7,087 nt of DNA, from positions 1-7,087 of the forward strand of contig JAITHS010000178.1 in assembly GCA_031279875.1 (NCBI GenBank), given 5' to 3'. The notes beneath the pieces were generated by a model. The model was given only the letters and a program-made list of their open reading frames with translations. It did no database searches and was not told the origin of the DNA. The position numbers were made by a program, and so were the translations under genes. Every line of letters begins with the position of its first letter. Positions within the stretch are counted from its first letter, which is position 1. This document shows, in pieces, positions 5,602-7,087 of the stretch. This stretch comes from Tannerella sp. Lineage in GTDB: Bacteria > Bacteroidota > Bacteroidia > Bacteroidales > Tannerellaceae.

Positions 5602-6892
5602 GTACAGGATAAAGATTAAGCAATTGATTGAATGGAAAATGAGCAGAAACAGAATGCCGCTTATTGTTCAGGGAGCAAGGCAGGTTGGCAAAACCTGGTT
5701 GATAAAGGAGTTTGGCAAAACTGAATTTCAACAAATGGTTTATATCAATTTTGAAAACGAGATACAACTGCAAGACCTTTTTTTGCAGGATTTGAATCCT
5801 AAACGTATAATAACTACCATAGAGGCGTTTTTTCAAGTAAAAATTGATGCTACAAACACATTGATTGTGTTCGATGAAATTCAGTCGGCGCCCAAAGGAC
5901 TTACTTCGTTGAAGTATTTCTGTGAAAATGCGCCTGAATATCACATTATTGCGTCGGATTCGCTGCTCGGAATGAATTTGCACAACAAAGTATCGTTTCC
6001 TGTGGGGAAAGTCGATTTCATGTACCTATGTCCGATGTCGTTCTACGAATTTCTTTTGGCAATGAACGAAAACGGATTGGCGCAAATTTTGGAGAAAAAA
6101 CAGTGGGATATGTTGCCTGTTTTCAAAGGATATTTTAAAGAAAATTTAAAATATTATCTGTTCATTGGAGGAATGCCCGAAGTGGTGGCAGATTTTGCGG
6201 CAAACCGTGATTGGCAAAAGGTAAAACAGATTCAAAATGCCATTCTTGCAACTTACGAAAGCGATTTTTCAAAGCACGCACCTTACGAAATTGTGCCGCG
6301 CCTGAATATGGCTTGGGGCAGTATTCCTGCGCAGTTAGCGAAAGAAAACAAAAAATTTGTATATGGCGTGGCAAAAGAAGGGGCAAGAGCAAAAGATTTT
6401 GAGTTAGCAATTCAATGGTTAGTCAGTTCCGGTATCTTGCTGAAAACCTTCCGCATATCCAAGCCTTCAATGCCGCTGATTGCCTATCAGGATATGTCGG
6501 CATTCAAACTGTTTTTCAACGATGTGGGACTGCTCGCGGCAAAATCGCATTTAGACGCGAAAACGATTATCAATGGCAATGCTCTTTTTGAGGAATATAA
6601 AGGCGCTTTCACGGAACAGTTTGTAATGCAGCAGCTTAAAGCCGCAGAGATAGACTATATCGGTTATTGGACAAATGAAAAAAGCACCAATGAAGTAGAT
6701 TTTGTGATTCAGCACAAAGGAGAAATAACGCCGATAGAAGTAAAGGCTACCGAAAATTTACAGGCAAAAAGTTTCAAGTTTTTCTGCGAAAAATACAAGC
6801 CCGAAAGAGCAATCCGCACATCTCTATCCGATTACAGAGAAGAAAGCCGGATGACAAATGTGCCGTTATATATCATCGGCGACTATTTTTGA
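5591..6892 (+). CDS. AAA ATPase with DUF4143 domain
   Basis: 433 residues, the usual length for AAA_14/DUF4143 ATPases. Walker A is GARQVGKT at 28-35 and Walker B is LIVFDEIQ at 91-98. The sensor-1-like strand at 119-127 reads IIASDSLLG, where the family normally has GSLLG, so Asp replaces Gly at 123. GGMPEVV at 193-199 and YESDFSKHAP at 222-231 are typical of the DUF4143 region. The C-terminal part has NEVDFVI and PIEVKA (D370, E383, K385), in the pattern of a PD-(D/E)XK nuclease-like fold. The molecular role of this family is unsettled; its members are common, often multicopy and patchily distributed. ATG 5591 is chosen because it follows the leader. ATG 5600 (MYRIKIKQLIEWK) matches usual family N-termini and is a real alternative. 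The gene is visibly more AT-rich than the flanking operons, which suggests separate acquisition. Its 3' end overlaps the convergent kinase gene. Confidence 0.9.
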   Translation: MDKMYRIKIKQLIEWKMSRNRMPLIVQGARQVGKTWLIKEFGKTEFQQMVYINFENEIQLQDLFLQDLNPKRIITTIEAFFQVKIDATNTLIVFDEIQSAPKGLTSLKYFCENAPEYHIIASDSLLGMNLHNKVSFPVGKVDFMYLCPMSFYEFLLAMNENGLAQILEKKQWDMLPVFKGYFKENLKYYLFIGGMPEVVADFAANRDWQKVKQIQNAILATYESDFSKHAPYEIVPRLNMAWGSIPAQLAKENKKFVYGVAKEGARAKDFELAIQWLVSSGILLKTFRISKPSMPLIAYQDMSAFKLFFNDVGLLAAKSHLDAKTIINGNALFEEYKGAFTEQFVMQQLKAAEIDYIGYWTNEKSTNEVDFVIQHKGEITPIEVKATENLQAKSFKFFCEKYKPERAIRTSLSDYREESRMTNVPLYIIGDYF

Positions 6893-7087
6893 ATCGAAAG
6901 CGGTTTTTACCTCAAAAACATGCATTCCGTTGTGTATATACTTGATATTGAGGCCATAAATATCGGCAATGGATTTTACTATCGAAAGACCGAGACCGGA
7001 TGATTTGGTATCGGGTGTGGCTGTTTGGTAACGCTCAAAGGGGCTTACAAGAGGGATTGAGCCGCTGTTGGCAATTGTTATGCCGTC
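6866..7087 (-). CDS. Sensor histidine kinase, C-terminal end (partial)
   Basis: The minus-strand frame is open from the window edge to TAA 6868-6866, giving the last 73 residues. It contains the end of a HATPase_c ATP-binding domain: DGITIANSG (G1-like), PFERYQ (F box) and SSGLGLSIVKSIADIYG (G2 box, GLGLSIVK). A short beta-strand tail, HNGMHVFEVKTAF, follows. These motifs identify a two-component sensor kinase. The sensor region, the phospho-accepting histidine and any response regulator lie beyond the window, so the signal cannot be told. The last 9 codons overlap the 3' end of the convergent ATPase gene by 27 bp. Confidence 0.88.
   Translation of the reverse strand, partial: DGITIANSGSIPLVSPFERYQTATPDTKSSGLGLSIVKSIADIYGLNIKYIHNGMHVFEVKTAFDSKIVADDI

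Noticed and set aside
5465..5983. 172-residue minus-strand frame over the ATPase start
   Set aside because: It lies opposite the conserved Walker A and B coding region, crosses the promoter region and has no recognisable features.

Overview
The window looks like Bacteroidota DNA, most likely order Bacteroidales. Three things point there. The first is a DUF5000/DUF4998 lipoprotein pair, typical of the downstream end of SusC/SusD-type operons. The second is two promoters with the Bacteroidota -7 box TAnnTTTG. The third is the near absence of Shine-Dalgarno sequences. No species can be named from the sequence.

Layout. (1) Positions 1-1480, plus strand: the 3' end of a DUF5000 glycan-binding-type protein, then a complete DUF4998 lipoprotein with a C-terminal F5/8 (discoidin-like) domain. 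This is probably the tail of a polysaccharide or glycoconjugate utilisation operon. (2) Positions 1481-1614: a convergent intergenic gap filled with repeats. It holds two 41-bp copies of an imperfect palindrome, flanked by 7-bp tandem repeats that reach into both stop codons. (3) Positions 1615-5426, minus strand: a tight three-gene operon encoding only beta-propellers. In transcription order these are a secreted PQQ-like (BamB-type) propeller with an Arg/Pro/Gln/Gly-rich loop insertion, a second PQQ-like propeller with an N-terminal membrane anchor, and a Cys-rich NHL-type propeller with a Tat-like leader. Gaps between genes are only 3 and 5 bp. (4) Positions 5427-5590: a divergent promoter region with one Bacteroidota-type promoter in each direction and a perfect 21-bp direct repeat that duplicates the ATPase translation start. 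(5) Positions 5591-6892, plus strand: a more AT-rich AAA ATPase/DUF4143 gene. (6) Positions 6866-7087, minus strand: the C-terminal end of a sensor histidine kinase, whose 3' end overlaps the ATPase gene by 27 bp.

The least explained unit is the three-propeller operon. Each product appears to be exported by a different route or anchored differently. The first two are clearly homologous to each other, and the third carries 14 cysteines clustered around CGCC(N)P..H..C and CxxCxxxC motifs. A cell-envelope assembly or redox/metal-linked complex is possible, but this is inference. No catalytic or PQQ-binding residues can be assigned from the sequence alone.
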